Assembly: GCA_033060915.1 (NCBI GenBank)
Contig: CM065378.1
Span: 34,588,501 to 34,652,500 of the forward strand
Length of the DNA: 64,000 bases
From: Euryodendron excelsum
Lineage: Eukaryota; Streptophyta; Magnoliopsida; Ericales; Pentaphylacaceae
Direction: 5' to 3'
Shown: in pieces, positions 12,437 to 24,529 of the stretch
Layout of the letters: every line of letters starts with the position of its first letter
Position numbering within the stretch: position 1 is the stretch's first letter
Translations under genes and position numbers: made by a program
The notes under the pieces: generated by a model
What the model was told of the DNA's origin: nothing
Databases searched by the model: none
What the model saw: the letters and a program-made list of their open reading frames with translations, nothing else

Positions 12437-12949
12437 AGAAGCATATTTTTTAAGCCACTTTTTATCATCACTGAAATACAATTCAAAAAAGTCATCAACT
12501 ATTAAATAAACTGGGTTCAAACACCCTATAATAAAAAAAATTAAAAACCAACCAAATACCGTAGTATTAATTTAGTGTTCAGATGACAACACTACAAGCG
12601 AAAAAGGCAAAACAACATGAGTAAGAGAGGAAGGAAAAATGTTAAATGAAGTTATAACACTATGTTTGAAACTTGGAGAGGAAGGGAGGGAAGAAAATTA
12701 AGAAAAAAAAAATTCCTGTTTGATTTCGCCTAGAAGAAAAAGGAAAGAGAAGAGAACGAAAGAGAGAGACATGTAAGGGCAAAAAAACAAAAAAAATGTC
12801 AGTCTTCTTCTTTTTCGCTTATTTCCTTTCACCTTTTTTTTAAAATTATTTTTTTTTATAAAATCAAACAGCAAAGAAAAAATATGTTTTCTCTTTTCCT
12901 TTCTGTTTTCCTTACTTCCCTCCAAACAAGTCCTAAACGGGAAAGAAAG
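12437..12949. other. AT-rich sequence with a possible small MITE
   Basis: Between about 12660 and 12935 the ends look inverted ('gtttgaaacttggagaggaaggga' type on the left, 'ttccctccaaacaagtcc' on the right), as in many plant MITEs, but no TSD is clear. No gene is seen. Confidence 0.3.
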
Positions 12950-14290
12950 ACAAGTGGCCTGCAGTTTTTTCCCTTCTTTTAGAGTGAACAGTATTTTCCA
13001 ACGCTTCAAAGATAAATAAGGACAAACTAATTGATAGTTCTTTTTTTGAAAAAGAAAAAAAAACTTTCAATCAACTAGATAACGACAAACTGATTGTTAG
13101 TTTTTTTGTTTCTATTTAAAAAGACGTTCAATCAACGATCAAATGAGTTACATACCCATTTTGACAAATGTCGGCAAAAGGCTCTGTTGCCTCAGAAAAA
13201 GAAAGAAAAGTGGCCTACAGCTTTTCTCTTTCTTCTACGGTGAGTAATGTAGTGTAAATATTACTACTATGCACGTATAATATACGTACATATATATAAT
13301 TATTATTTTTTGTTTAGATTTTAAATTTAATAAAAAAATTGTGTATTTTTTAATTAAATCATATAACATATGTATTAAACTTTTCACGTATTATATTTTA
13401 CAAAAAAAACTCGATTAAAAATTGTTAAATAATTTAATATAATCTTAGACACTATTAATTATATTTTTAATATAATAATTATAATAGTACAATTACTGAT
13501 CATTAAATCCATTAAATTTGTTCAATTGTAGAAAAAGTTTGTAACTCATGATTTATGTATCTCTAATATTAGCATGCCATATATATTTGTGATATTTTTT
13601 TTAATAACTAATATGCTTAAATTATAAAACATACTTTTTTTTATACCTTCTTACTAGTGGTCAAAATATTAAATTAAAAATTAAAAAAAATAAATTAACA
13701 TATTTTTACATCAAGTATTGAAAGAATAAAATAAATAAAATAAAATTTATTTATTTATTTAGCACTTTAATTTAGCTGTTTGTTAATAATATATATTTTA
13801 AAAAATTAATATATATGAGATAAAGATACTATCTACTAATATGTACAAGAAGAAATTGTTCATAAATATCATTGTATTTTTTATTTTGACTTTTTAACTA
13901 ATATTTGTATAATATTTGTATAATTATATATTTGTATTGTTTACATTTTCATATTTTTATACTAAAATTTTCTACTATATTTTTTAAGAAATATCGTAAT
14001 AAACTCGTATGTATTACATATCATTTTTTTACTGTCTCGTATTTTAGAACAGTTCTTTCCAACACCTCAAAGATAAATAAAGACAAACTGATTGATAGTT
14101 TTTTTCTTAATTTAGAAAGAACGTCCAATCAATGATCAAGATAGATAAGAACAAATTGATTGATAGTGTTTTGGTTTTTTTTGATAAATGCTAACATATA
14201 TCTTAGAACACATTTTAAGTTTGCTTGGATAATTAAATGAGTTGCATACACATTTTTACAAATATCGGCAAAAGTTCTATTTCCATTTTG
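12950..14290. repeat. Tandem-like duplication of a ~250-bp segment, second copy split by an AT-rich insert
   Basis: Copy X (about 12950-13195) and copy Y (about 13203-13242 plus 14048-14290) share 'agtggcct.cag.ttttt', 'cctcaaagataaata.ggacaaact', 'ttcaatcaacgatca'-like and 'atgtcggcaaaag'-like landmarks in the same order. Copy Y is interrupted by roughly 805 bp of extremely AT-rich sequence (about 13243-14047) that is absent from copy X, which marks the insertion limits. No coding potential. Confidence 0.65.
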
Positions 14291-14620
14291 CGGGGCAATC
14301 CATTATTCCATATTTGATATAATGAAAGTTAAGACAATAATGTATAGTCTCGAATAATTGACCAATTTGTAAGCATAGCTTCACGAAATTTTTTCGCTTT
14401 GCTTTTTTAATTACATTTGAAAATTATTTGTAAACTTCATTTTGACCATCCCTTAATGGTTGCCTGCAGATTTTATTATCAAAAAGTGTATTCCCGTCTT
14501 CATATACTAATTTCTCCTTCTTCTTTTTTTTTTTTTATATCAATGATCAAATCAAACAAAAAAAAAAAAAAAAAGGGAATGTACTCCTATAGCTGTCAAA
14601 TAATTACTGACCAACTCATG
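14291..14620. other. AT-rich spacer before element E
   Basis: Contains T and A homopolymers (about 14522-14537 and 14558-14574). No feature is supported. Confidence 0.4.
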
Positions 14621-15912
14621 TGATTACACTCCAAAAGTATAATCTCAATCCCCTAATTAGTGAATTGTTAGCCCTAGTTTAGGTATTAAATTAGTATTTT
14701 ATTCTTAAATTGCTCTAAATATGTTTATTTAATCTAATTTTAGGGAGTGTAACTTAATTATAGAAGAAAGGGACAAAAAGTGCATCACCGAGCAATCTCC
14801 CAACTCATCGAACAATCGCCTAATGCTTAGACATTGAAAAAAATGCATCGATCGCTAGATTTTGCAAGCCAATTTAGTCGTTTAATTCAGGAGCGCTAAT
14901 TTCAAAAAGCTTATTTCACTGAGTGAATCAGGAGTGTTAGTCGAGCGCTCGGCCGAACGATGGCCTAACACTCGCACGACGGATCTCTATTTTTGCATCA
15001 ACTACAAAAGGTTGTTTTTGACGTTATTGAGAGGAGCTTTTGATATCTATTATTTTTCTTTAATTTCTAGCTTAAATTTTTTTTTTTTTTTTTTGTATTT
15101 AGTAGTATAGGGATAAAAACTTTATTTTCTTACATTTTTCTTAGTTTTCCTTCATTTTTCTTGTAACCAAATACTTCAATTACCTTCAATCAATGTTAGA
15201 TCTACATTTCTTCAAGTATATTATCATGGAATCAAGTAGCTAATCATCTACTTTGATGTAATTGTGAAGATACATCAAGGATCTTCAAGTATTTCGATGA
15301 AGGTAACTAGATTTTAATGATCAATATTATGATTTCTCTAATTCATCTTAGATTCATAACACAATTTGAAAACTCCTATGCACAATTCTTCAATTGGTAT
15401 AGAGATTGCACAAATTCAAGGTTTGTTTCTATGATTCTATCAATGGATAATAATTCTACCCTCAATTAAGTACGAATATGATGTTTTATGGTCTAAATCC
15501 TTTGAATCAAGGATCCACGGAGTCATCCTTGATTTGAGTTATCAAATCCTTCATTGAAACTTTTGTTGGTCTTGGTTGATTGGATCAATTGTATTCAAGC
15601 CTCTTTTAATTGCCTCTAAATCTAGATTTCAATTATTTGCTTAGTTAATTGTTTTCAATTGCTTTGCATTAATAGTCAAACAACCTCTCTTCCAACATTA
15701 ATAATATTTTTAGTATCTTTTACTTAGATTTAATTTACTTAGTTGTAATTCAATTCCAGTTACGTTAGTGTTCTCCAAGTGTTAGTAGCCTATATTTGGC
15801 TTGGTTCTCGAGGAAATCGATTCCGGTACTTACTAGATTTTATACTTCAATCACAACACCTGTTCTCTTACAGGAGCTTATTATATAACATCTTAAGAAG
15901 CGATTTAGGTTT
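14621..15912 (+). mobile_element. LTR L1 (5' LTR of element E)
   Basis: Starts TGATTACACTCCAAAAGT and is collinear with L3 (18536 onward) and with the reverse complement of L2 (16715-18304). Shared internal landmarks are 'atgcacaattcttcaattgg', 'ggatccacgg', 'gatcaattg' and a closing 'ggtacttactag...cttacagg' region. The right end is set approximately by the PBS at 15913. Its terminal CA is not preserved. Confidence 0.65.
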
Positions 15913-15930
15913 TAGCGCCATTGTCGAGAA
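15913..15930 (+). other. Decayed tRNA-Asp type primer binding site of E
   Basis: TAGCGCCATTGTCGAGAA matches the plant Ty3 consensus TGGCGCCGTTGCCGGGGA at 13 of 18 positions. All five differences are G-to-A or C-to-T, as produced by deamination. It follows directly on L1. Confidence 0.6.
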
Positions 15931-16377
15931 CCAAAGGCACGAAGCGAACACTAAAAGAATCTTTGGTTGAAGAGCGATCAGTAGATTGGATCTAGTAATG
16001 TTTGACTAAGGTCATGGGTAATTTCGTTTCACCCTTTATGGGAATACCATGTTAGAATTTTTGTTTTTGTTTTTCTAGTTTTATTTTGTTTGAAGTAGCT
16101 TAGTTTTTTTTTTTTTTTTTTTTTTTTTGCATTATTGAATTGACTTGTTAGGAACCAATTGGTGGCTAAGAGATTGGTGAATAGGCTAGTGTGCTTCACT
16201 TACTTATCGTTGGTATTATCTTTTGCATAAGGAGATTGGAGGTTCAGTTGGATTGAAATTAAAATCGCTTGAATTAGTAGAAATTTTTATGTGGAGATTA
16301 AAAAGTTTGGAAGGAAATTGATGGTTATGGATTGTAAATTAACTTGTTGAGGCGCGGATTGTCAATTTACTTGTGCA

Positions 16378-16714
16378 TTGCATAATTTTTTTTATATTTG
16401 TGTCTCAACTGGTAGGTATTCAAGAGTGAACCGCAATAGCCATTCCATTATGCTTGGTAGCTCATTTTCTCACACATCATCTCTCCACATTGACATAGGC
16501 ACAATGGAATACTATTCTCAACGAGTTGAGAATGGTAGTAATGGGAATGTTCATAGTTATGGTGGTGTGAAAGCCCCTCTTTGTAGGTCTCTTAGAGACT
16601 ACATTCGAGCTAGTGAGATTAGATCTCAAGAACCATCTTGCCGGTCTCTTAGAGATTACGTTTGCGCTAATAGCCAAAAGGAGCCTTTTATACCAACTCC
16701 TAGTCCGGGTTGAT
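16378..16714 (+). pseudogene. gag-like frame of element E, N-terminal piece
   Basis: An open frame of about 110 codons (best ATG at about 16450) contains a duplicated CRSLRDY motif (about residues 69 and 92), followed by Pro-rich sequence. In Athila/Tat gag proteins a comparable 'TLRDY/TLRE' segment precedes a Pro-rich stretch. The frame ends in a stop made where solo LTR L2 inserted (TSD TTGAT, 16710-16714). Assignment as gag is inference from position after the PBS and this weak motif. Confidence 0.4.
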
Positions 16715-18304
16715 TGACTCGCCCCCAAATGCGTCCTACAATTGGAGTTAGTTACCCCGCAAGAGTACGAGGGTTGCGATGAAGTATAAACCGGTAATCC
16801 GGTATCGTTTTCTCCGAAAAGACCTAACCCAATATAGGTTTTAGCACTCAACTCACACTAAGCTAAGTAGGGTCAAATTGAAATTGTGGGAATTGAATCT
16901 AAAATAAAAGGAAAAATAAAATGACCGAAAATCTTTTGGGTTTTGATGGTTATTTTGAATTACTAACCTATTGCAATGAAATTAAAAGTAATTAACACTA
17001 GGCATTTAAATTAAAGCAAATTGAAATTAAACTTAAAGCAATAAAAAGGGAATTGGGCTCAAATGATCCAATCACTCAATTTCATCCAAGATTTCCAATG
17101 GGGTTTATAATTCAAATTAAGAATCACTCCATGGATTTTTGATTTGAAACATTTTGACCATAAAACCTTGAGTACATATTTAGTTGAGTGTAAAGATGAA
17201 ACCAATGAGTAGAACCATAGAAACAAACTTTAGAAATGTGCAATATCTGTACCAATTAGTGAGTTGTGCATAAATATTACCAAGATGCATTATGAGTCTA
17301 AGTTTTCAAATAAATCCAACACTCAACCAAATAGAACTATAGAAATCTAAAAATAAAGTTTTGAAGTTCAAATACCCCCATTGAAATCCTTGGATTATTT
17401 GAGTGGTTTCACATGTGAACCCAATTTAAGAACTAGCTAATTAAATTCATAATAAAAACATGTAAAACCATAAGGAAAGCGTGTAAAGATTGAACGCTAA
17501 AATTTACTTGAAGATTAAGAGTGTTTGGATACAAGAAAAATATAAGAAAGTGCAAAAAAGTGAAGGAAAATACAATACAATAAAAGAAAATTACAAGTTA
17601 ACTAAAAACTACTATTACAAAGATAAATTTAAGCTAAAAATGAACAAAAATGGAGAAAACCAACCTTGGAGAGCTTCTCCCCGCTGCCCCTCTCCTAAAA
17701 CTAACCTTAAAACTAACTCCTAAGTATATTTTTGTGTGTGGCGGCTCTGCCCTTCAAGTTTTAGGGTAAGGGTTGGTATTTATAGAGCTTCATGAAATTT
17801 GCAGCGAGGAACCCTAATTCGCACATAAGTTAATCTTGCGGGTGAGAGGTGTCCCGTAAGGTCCATTACGAAAACTGCACCCTCATTATTTCTTCTAGCA
17901 AGCTGTCTTACGAGATAGCTCGTGGCCGCGAGGTGTCCCGTGAGGTCCATCCTAAAACTTTGCAGCTTGATTTTGGCTACCCTAGAGGTTAATTCAGCCA
18001 ATGTACATTAGAAGACAAGTTGCAGCTCTTGAAGTCTTCTCTACAATGGCATAAAAATTAGCTCAATCGGACATCAGAGTGAAAAGTTATGGCCAAAATA
18101 CTTAGATGGGTTGGACTTCTCATCACTGATTTGCCCGTTTTGAACCCGCTTTAATCTATTTGCCTTTATTAGCTCCTATAACCTACAAACCACACACAAA
18201 ACACAATCAAGTAAATACATAACTAAATTAAGTCAATTAACACTAATCTAAGTCTTACAAGGTGTGAATTAAAGGTCTATGATTACACTTTTAGAATGTA
18301 ATCA
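16715..18304 (-). mobile_element. Solo LTR L2 (minus), perfect 5-bp TSD
   Basis: On the minus strand it runs TGATTACATTCTAAAAG ... GGGGGCGAGTCA, so it has TG...CA ends. It is flanked by TTGAT at 16710-16714 and again at 18305-18309. Length is 1590 bp. A TATA box (TATAAATA on minus, 17777-17784) lies mid-LTR. It shares its start and its 3' third with L1 and L3, but its central part ('cgggacacctcgcggccacg' type) differs, so it is a diverged subfamily. There is no internal domain, hence a solo LTR made by LTR-LTR recombination. Confidence 0.85.
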
Positions 18305-18309
18305 TTGAT

Positions 18310-18535
18310 GTAACCAATTCGACCTTGCTAGGGGGCATGAGGACAATTTTTCCCATCATTATCTAGCCTCATCTCAATCCTACCAAAATCCTTTCGACCA
18401 TTATCATGAATTACCATAAATTTATCATTACCATGAGCATATTGTTTATCCATCTCCACCCAATGATTTTTTGGGAAAGATTCCCAACTAGCATCTCTAG
18501 AATGGATAAAAATCTTGTTAGCTAACGTAAATGGT
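18310..18535 (+). pseudogene. gag-like relic of element E between L2 and L3
   Basis: 226 bases left between the two nested LTRs. In the plus frame they read a Tyr/His/Pro-rich segment (QNPFDHYHELP, then PSPPNDF) leading to a SLEWIKILLANVN-like stretch, which resembles the spacer and coiled part of Athila/Tat gag. One stop interrupts it. An open minus-strand frame also covers it (18328-18549) but it runs into L3 and has no recognised motif, so the plus reading is preferred. Confidence 0.35.
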
Positions 18536-19868
18536 TGATTACACTCCAAAAGTGTAATCTCAATCCCTTAATTAGTGGATTGTTAGCTCTAGTTTAGGTA
18601 TTAAATTAGTATTTTATCCTTAAATGGTCCAAAACATGCATTTTTAATCTAATTGCAGGGAATGGAGCTTAATTGAAGAAAAAAAGGCCAAAAGTGTATC
18701 AACAAGCAATCGCCAAATCGACTGAGTGATCTGCCGATCGACCGTCTTTCCCACCGAGCACTTGGACGTTGAAAAATTACACTGATTGCTAGATTCTACA
18801 AGCCATTTTCACCGATTGATTCAGAAGCGCAAAACTTCAGAGAGCCATTTTAATTGAGCGAATCAAGAGCACAACCTGAGCACTCGATCGGGCGATCGGT
18901 GGCTTGACTGAGTGCTCGTCTTACGGAGCCCTACTTTCGTCCATTGTTTAAAAGGCTATTTTGAGCAATTTTTGAGGAGGTTCTCACTTTTGTATTTAGT
19001 TTTCTTAGAGATAGTTTATATTTAAGAGCATTATAGAGAGAGAATTGTATTTTTCCTTTGCTTTCTTGCACTTTCTTTCATTTTCTTAGTAACCAAACAC
19101 TACTTTTCTTTCAAGTTAATACAAGATCTATATACTTCATGTCTTATCTACATTTTTATATGTTTTCCATGATGAATTCAAGTAGCTAAACTTCTATTTG
19201 GATGCAATTGTAAAGATCTACCAAGGAAGGATTACTATGGAGATATATGAATTTCATTGAATTATCCTATGATTTCTACTGCTCTTCTTAATTGGGTTTA
19301 ATTCCATAAGCACTCTTAGATTTATAACACAATTTGGCAATTTCTATGCACAATCCTTCAATTGGTATAAGGATTGCACAAATTCAAGGCTTGTCTCTAA
19401 GGATCTATGAATTGATTACGAATCTAACCCCAATTAAGAGGGAATACAAAGATTTATAGTCAAAATCTTCCAAATCAAGGATCCATGGAGCGATCCTTGA
19501 TTTGAGTTACCAAACCTCCATTGATATTCTTGTTGAACTTAGTGAATTGAATCAATTGCATCTAAATCTCCTTTACTTGCTTAAGAATCTCAATTGTTTT
19601 GCTTGATTAATAGTTTAGTTGTTAATTGCCTTTAATTTCATTGCATTGACAGTATAGAATCAACCTTCTCAAAACTAAAAGATTTTCATTCTACTTTTGT
19701 TACCTATAGTTTCAATTTCATTTTATTTGCAATTCAATTTGATTGAGTCCATTGTGAGTTTAATGTTTTTTTCTATATTGGAATTAATCCTATGGGAAGA
19801 ACGATAACCAAGTATTAACCAGTAAACTATATTGCGAAACTGTACGCTTGCGGGATTCAATGAGTTAA
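18536..19868 (+). mobile_element. LTR L3 of the E family (plus)
   Basis: Starts TGATTACACTCCAAAAGT like L1 and stays collinear with it to the 'gtacgcttgcggg' region at about 19850. The exact right end is unsure. The base run after it (atgag) only partly matches the 5 bases before it (ATGGT), so no TSD is claimed. The gag-like frame appears to resume immediately after it, which favours a solo LTR nested in E over the 3' LTR of E. Confidence 0.6.
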
Positions 19869-19875
19869 TAGTCAA

Positions 19876-20671
19876 TTGATCTCATTCTTGGAAGCCTTGA
19901 ATGTCCAGGTGACAACCAACAATCAAGAGAGCTATAATGAAGCTCATCTTTATTCCACCCTTAATCAAGAACAAGTCCATCCCATCACTAACCTTAGGAA
20001 TGAATGCATCATTGATCAAATCATTCTTCTCCAAGAGTTTGAATCTAGGGAAGTAGCTCCTAACGTAAGTGAGGAATTTATTGAAGATTATGATAGGGAT
20101 GAAGAACCCAAGAGGGCAAAACCCATGATTGAGGCTTCCGAGCAAAAAAGAGAGTGAGGAGAAAAATAATGAGAGAAACGAGGAGCTGATGAAGGTTGCA
20201 GGCAAGAATCCTGTAGAGAAAACCATAACCTTTAGTAAGGATGTTCTTCTTTTTTATGTTGGGGATTCACATGGGAAGGAGGATATTAGTGGTATAGAGG
20301 GCATTTCTAACATTTCTATGGGTTATAAGACCCATACTTTTACACCTCTGGCACCTATTCCTCATATCCCGGAGCCTTTGGAGATTCATACCCCAATATT
20401 AGAACCGAATATCCTTCACCTTGTCAAAGAACTAGAGAAAGTGGAAGATAAAGCAGTTCATGACTTGAGCTTACTTGGCACATTTGTGCGAAATCATTTT
20501 ACCTTCTCTACCTTCCATAACCCTTTCTACCCTTGTGTGATTCATTGCTATATCATTGAGTTCAACAAAGATGTTAAAATTATCTATTATTATACTTGTT
20601 TAAACTCTTCACAAGTTTCAAGAGTGGACCTAAAGGATGATAGCAAATTTTCACTTAAAGGTTGTGGGTGA
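19876..20671 (+). pseudogene. Unrecognised acidic frame of element E (C-terminal part of the gag-like protein?)
   Basis: Two overlapping plus frames (19876-20157 and 20129-20671) form one broken coding stretch. The first part has NNQESYNEAHLY and a polar, acidic tail (EEFIEDYDRDEEPKRAK). The second has a Lys/Glu-rich start (EEKNNERNEELMKV), a Pro-rich middle (PIPHIPEPLEIHTPILEP), then PFYPCVIHCYIIEF. I do not recognise a family. It sits where gag would continue after L3 and is followed by the G-tract and tail typical of the 3' part of such elements. A one-base shift near 20150 separates the two frames. Confidence 0.35.
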
Positions 20672-20859
20672 TCTTCTCTCCAATTTTGTGTAGGAGTAGG
20701 AGTAGTTTAGATAGTTTTTGTTTTTACTTTTATTTATTTTATTAGTTAGATTTTCATTTTAGTTAATGCACCCTAGCTCTTCTTTCACCTTTTCATTTCA
20801 TTTCATGCTTTGTTTTCATGCATTGAAGACAATACATCATTCAATTTTTTTTTTCGCCC

Positions 20860-20917
<58 letters not shown>

Positions 20918-21928
20918 AGGGGAAGGGGGGGAGAGTAATGATCAAGGCTTAAACTCTATTTTTGCTTTTGTTTTGTTAACTTTTTGTAAAAATTTTTAAA
21001 ATTTTTGAGCTAATCATGATGACTTCCTCTAGTTAGAGATAGAGTTTAGATACCATTTGTATGAATGCATCATTTCAATTGCGTATACCTAACACTCTAT
21101 TGTTCATAGTAGATGTCACTTTTGAGCCTTATTGTAGATATGTCTTTCTTTGTATTGCCCTTATCTCTTATGTATGGATTGTACAAGTTATAGGTGTGAT
21201 ATAACATAGTTATCTTTCGACCACTTGTACCATTTGGTAAGAACGTGGGTATTGTATGGCCTTGTTATTGTTTTTTTTATTTATTTATTGTTTTAACACA
21301 TTGATCCATGTACTTTGGCATATTGATTTCTAGCTATTTATGGTGGATGTGTTGATTATTTATATCTGATGTACCATAACACTAATGAAAGTGCCACTTG
21401 AGATTGGAAGATAGGAATCTTTGCATATATCCTTACACTTAACACGCTGTGGGTTTTGCTTTATTCATGCATTAATAGAAGGGATTACATCATTGCGCAC
21501 AATTATACTTTATAACATCATTTGTGCTATCTCTTGCATTTCTATCATTACATTAGTGGATATTTTTACCTTGTGAGCTTTCAAACATTTATCGTCTTTC
21601 GGAGCGATTATATTTACTCAAGAGTTAATTATTCACTCTCATTTTCTTCAATAGCTTCATTATGCTTACATTTGATTCATGAGTTAAGTATTGATCTTGA
21701 TATTGAGACTTATTCTCTATAAAATACTTTGGCTGAGTACTTTGGGATATGATTTTAGGCTTTTATTCTTCTTGATAGCCATGAGTTTTCCATTACAAAG
21801 CCATATGTTTCTTTGACCCTCTTTGATCATTTTTCTTCATTCTTTTGTTGAAATGCAAAGTAATGCTACTTCATATCTTGTACTTGTAAAGTGATGCCTT
21901 TATTGGAAAGAGTATACCATGTTGGGAC
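20672..21928. other. 3' non-coding tail of element E
   Basis: Non-coding sequence after the last frame, with 'gcattgaagacaatac' ahead of a 55-base G run. This is the arrangement (a short gacaat motif, then a G-rich tract) seen in the 3' part of several plant Ty3 elements. No LTR or PPT could be set. It ends where LTR C starts (21929). Confidence 0.4.
20862..20916. repeat. Uninterrupted 55-base G tract
   Basis: 55 consecutive G, followed by AAGGGGAAGGGGGGGAGAG. It gives a meaningless poly-Gly frame (20766-20999). It may be a polymorphic homopolymer or have an uncertain assembled length. Confidence 0.97.
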
Positions 21929-24366
21929 TGTCGCACCCCAGTTTTTGGACCGAGTCCTTTCGACTCGGAAAAAAACACAGAACTCTATCATTAAAACTCA
22001 TCCTCCTAGAAGGACAAGTGCGACTAGGTTTGAATTTGAAATTGGTTTGACTGAGGGCTTTTTAAAAAAATATGAGTTGCCACCTAACTTGATTAAGGTG
22101 AGTTAGGGCACCTAAAACTAAGTATAATCCAAAGATTAAACTTAGGGTTTTTGAAAAAGGTTTTGAAAAACTCTCTCTCGAGAGGGTTTTTGAGAAAATA
22201 GGTTGTTTGGCAATATTTAGAAAGTTTTTAAGCCCCTTTTAAAAATAACTCTATTTTGGTCTCTAGAAAATAGAAATCTATGGTCCAGGGGTTACTTACG
22301 TGTAGGGAAGATATCCTAAGATCATCACCCTATCCCGCCCTTTCGGTACCTACATGTCTAATCACCATTTGTTCACTCACTAGAATAACTGGTTACTCTT
22401 ATCCACTTTAAAATTTTGAAAAGGGGGTTTAGTCATCACTTTTTGAATGAATGATGTATGATACAAGTTTTGGAAGAAATTTGAAATTTTGAAGGGGCTT
22501 GAGATAGAAACTTTGAATTAATAAAAACTTTTGAAAAAGGGGATTAGAGTTGAAATAGAAGTTATGACCGTACTATCTTAGGTTGTATATGTATCTTATT
22601 TGGCGAGAATCAGGTTATTTGTAGTTTGGGCAAGAGTCCGATAGAAAATAGGCGCATTAGGGCCTTTGGAATGTTTGAAGACGCTTTATGGTCTTTGGAA
22701 TGGTTTGAAGACACTTTGTGGTTTTTGAAAAAATGATTTGAGAATTTTGATTTCAAGTTGGATGTTGGAGTGTTTTTGGAATAGAACTTGAAGGTTTTTA
22801 AAAAACGCTCTTAAAATAGGGTTTTAAAGTGTTTTGAAATGTTTTTGGAACAACTCGAGGGGGTTTTGGAAGTGCTTTGAAATAACTCAAGAGAGTTTTG
22901 AAAATGTTTTGAAGTTTTGTTTTGAAAACCTTAGAGGTAGGGTTTTGAAGTGTTTTAATATAACTTGTCTTCGAAAAGCTTTTGAAAGTGATTTTTGAAA
23001 ACACCTAAGGCTTTGGAACTCTAATATGGACAACCTTGAAGGTTGAACTTAATATATCACCTTCCTTTGGAATCCCTAACCATAAAAAAGGTAGGGACAC
23101 CTTAAGGTTGTGAGTTCTTGAAAACATTTTTGGAAATAATTTAAAGATAGAGTGTAGGAGTATTAGAAAAGGGTATGGAGTTGGTTTTTTGAAATCTTAA
23201 GAGAGTAGGAGGTTTTGGAAAAATAGGTTATGAGAATAGTTTTGAATTGAAAGAACATTTGAAAAGGGGTCCTTGAGTTAACCTTGAAGCATACTAACCT
23301 AGGTTGGGTTGGCCTAAGGTTAGGGATGAACTAAGGTTAACTAACTTGGGTTTGGTTAGTCCTAGGGTTAGTCAACTAGGGTTAGGTTAATCTAGGATTG
23401 GACAACTAGGGTCTAGTTAACCTAGGGTTGGATTGAACTAGGGTTAACTAGGGTTTGGTTAGTCCTAGGGTTAGTCAACTAGGGTTAGGTTAATCTAGGA
23501 TTGGACAACTAGGGTTAAGTTAACCTAGGGTCAAGGTGACCTAGAGTTAACTAACTTGGGTTAGGTTAGCCTAGGGTTGGGCAACTAGGGTCAAGTTTAC
23601 CTAGGGTTGGATAACTAGGGTCAAATTAATCAATGGTTGGATTGGAAGATGGTTTTGAAAAGTGGTTTTATGCATTTTTTAAAAGGATTTTGGAAAACAA
23701 ATCATTTCATGCAAGGGACTTTGGTAGACAACCCCTTTTTGAAGATCATTTCCATGAAAATTGACTCTAGTCAAGTATATGGTTTATATGGTTGATACTT
23801 GAAAATCTTTCCAAAGAAGGTTTTCTTTAGGACCATTATAACGTTTATCTTGAAAGGAGTAGAAGCTTTAAAAATCAACACAATAGTGACAACCTTTTGG
23901 AAAACCATTTTTAATGTAAAGGTGAAGAGAATGAACCTTTGAAAACTATTTTTGATAAAAAGATTTTGAAAACCATTTTTAAAGGAAACCATTCTAACAA
24001 GTTAGGGTTTTTATAGCCAATGTAAAAGGAAAACCACTCAAGAGAGGGTTCCATGGGGCCATTCCAACCACTAAACTAAAGAGAATAACAACCTTAGAAA
24101 TTAGTGAGTTTGAAAAGCATTTTAATAGAAGAATAAAAGGAGAAGGGAGTTATTATAACAATTTAGGGCTCTTATGGCCAATGTAAAGGGAAACCACTCA
24201 AGAGAGGGTTCTATGGGGCCATTATAACCACTAAACTTTAGAGAATAACAAACCTTAGAAATTAGAGAGTTTGAAAAGCATTTTTATGCAAGTTGAAATG
24301 CAAGGGTGCAAAAATGTGAGGTAGGGGTTAATGGGGAGATTTTCTAAGGCATGATTACCTAGGGTT
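21929..24366 (-). mobile_element. Large-family LTR C, left part (minus)
   Basis: Starts TGTCGCACCCCAG on plus, which is the reverse complement of the CA end of the large LTR family. The same end begins D at 53133 and B at 53901. Collinear landmarks are the 'cacctaacttgattaaggtgag' segment, the 'cctaccccgcc' stretch and the 'gtccgatagaaaat' motif. It is interrupted at 24366 by solo LTR A and resumes at 29347. Bases 23340-23520 contain a ~65-bp segment repeated with period 103 (GGGTTTGGTTAGTCCTAGGG at 23348 and 23451). No coding sequence. Confidence 0.8.
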
Positions 24367-24529
24367 TGTAAGCACCCCATTTTTGACCGCTCAGCAATTT
24401 ACGCTCCGTCCAGATTTGTGTTTAAGTCATTGTGGGCATATTCCAATCGAAACTAACTTTCTAAGTCCAAATCCCGTTTGTCAATCGCTTCGCGGGCCCA
24501 TCAGGCCCAAATAGAAGCAAAATGACCAA

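Larger units (their letters stand above)
14621..21928 (+). mobile_element. Element E: degenerate gag-only Ty3-like LTR element (composite, with nested LTRs)
   Basis: Reading left to right there is a 5' LTR (L1), a decayed tRNA-Asp type primer binding site, a broken gag-like frame in three pieces, and a G-tract and long 3' non-coding tail. No protease, RT or integrase motif is seen, so it would depend on other elements. Two further LTRs of the same family sit inside: L2 (minus, with a perfect TSD) and L3 (plus). The 3' LTR of E is not visible. The element is cut at 21929 by LTR C, and everything beyond is lost in later rearrangement. An Athila/Tat-like affiliation is suggested by the PBS type and tail, not by pol. 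Confidence 0.55.

Noticed and set aside
20766..20999. 77-codon open frame with poly-Gly
   Set aside because: It is created by the 55-base G tract.
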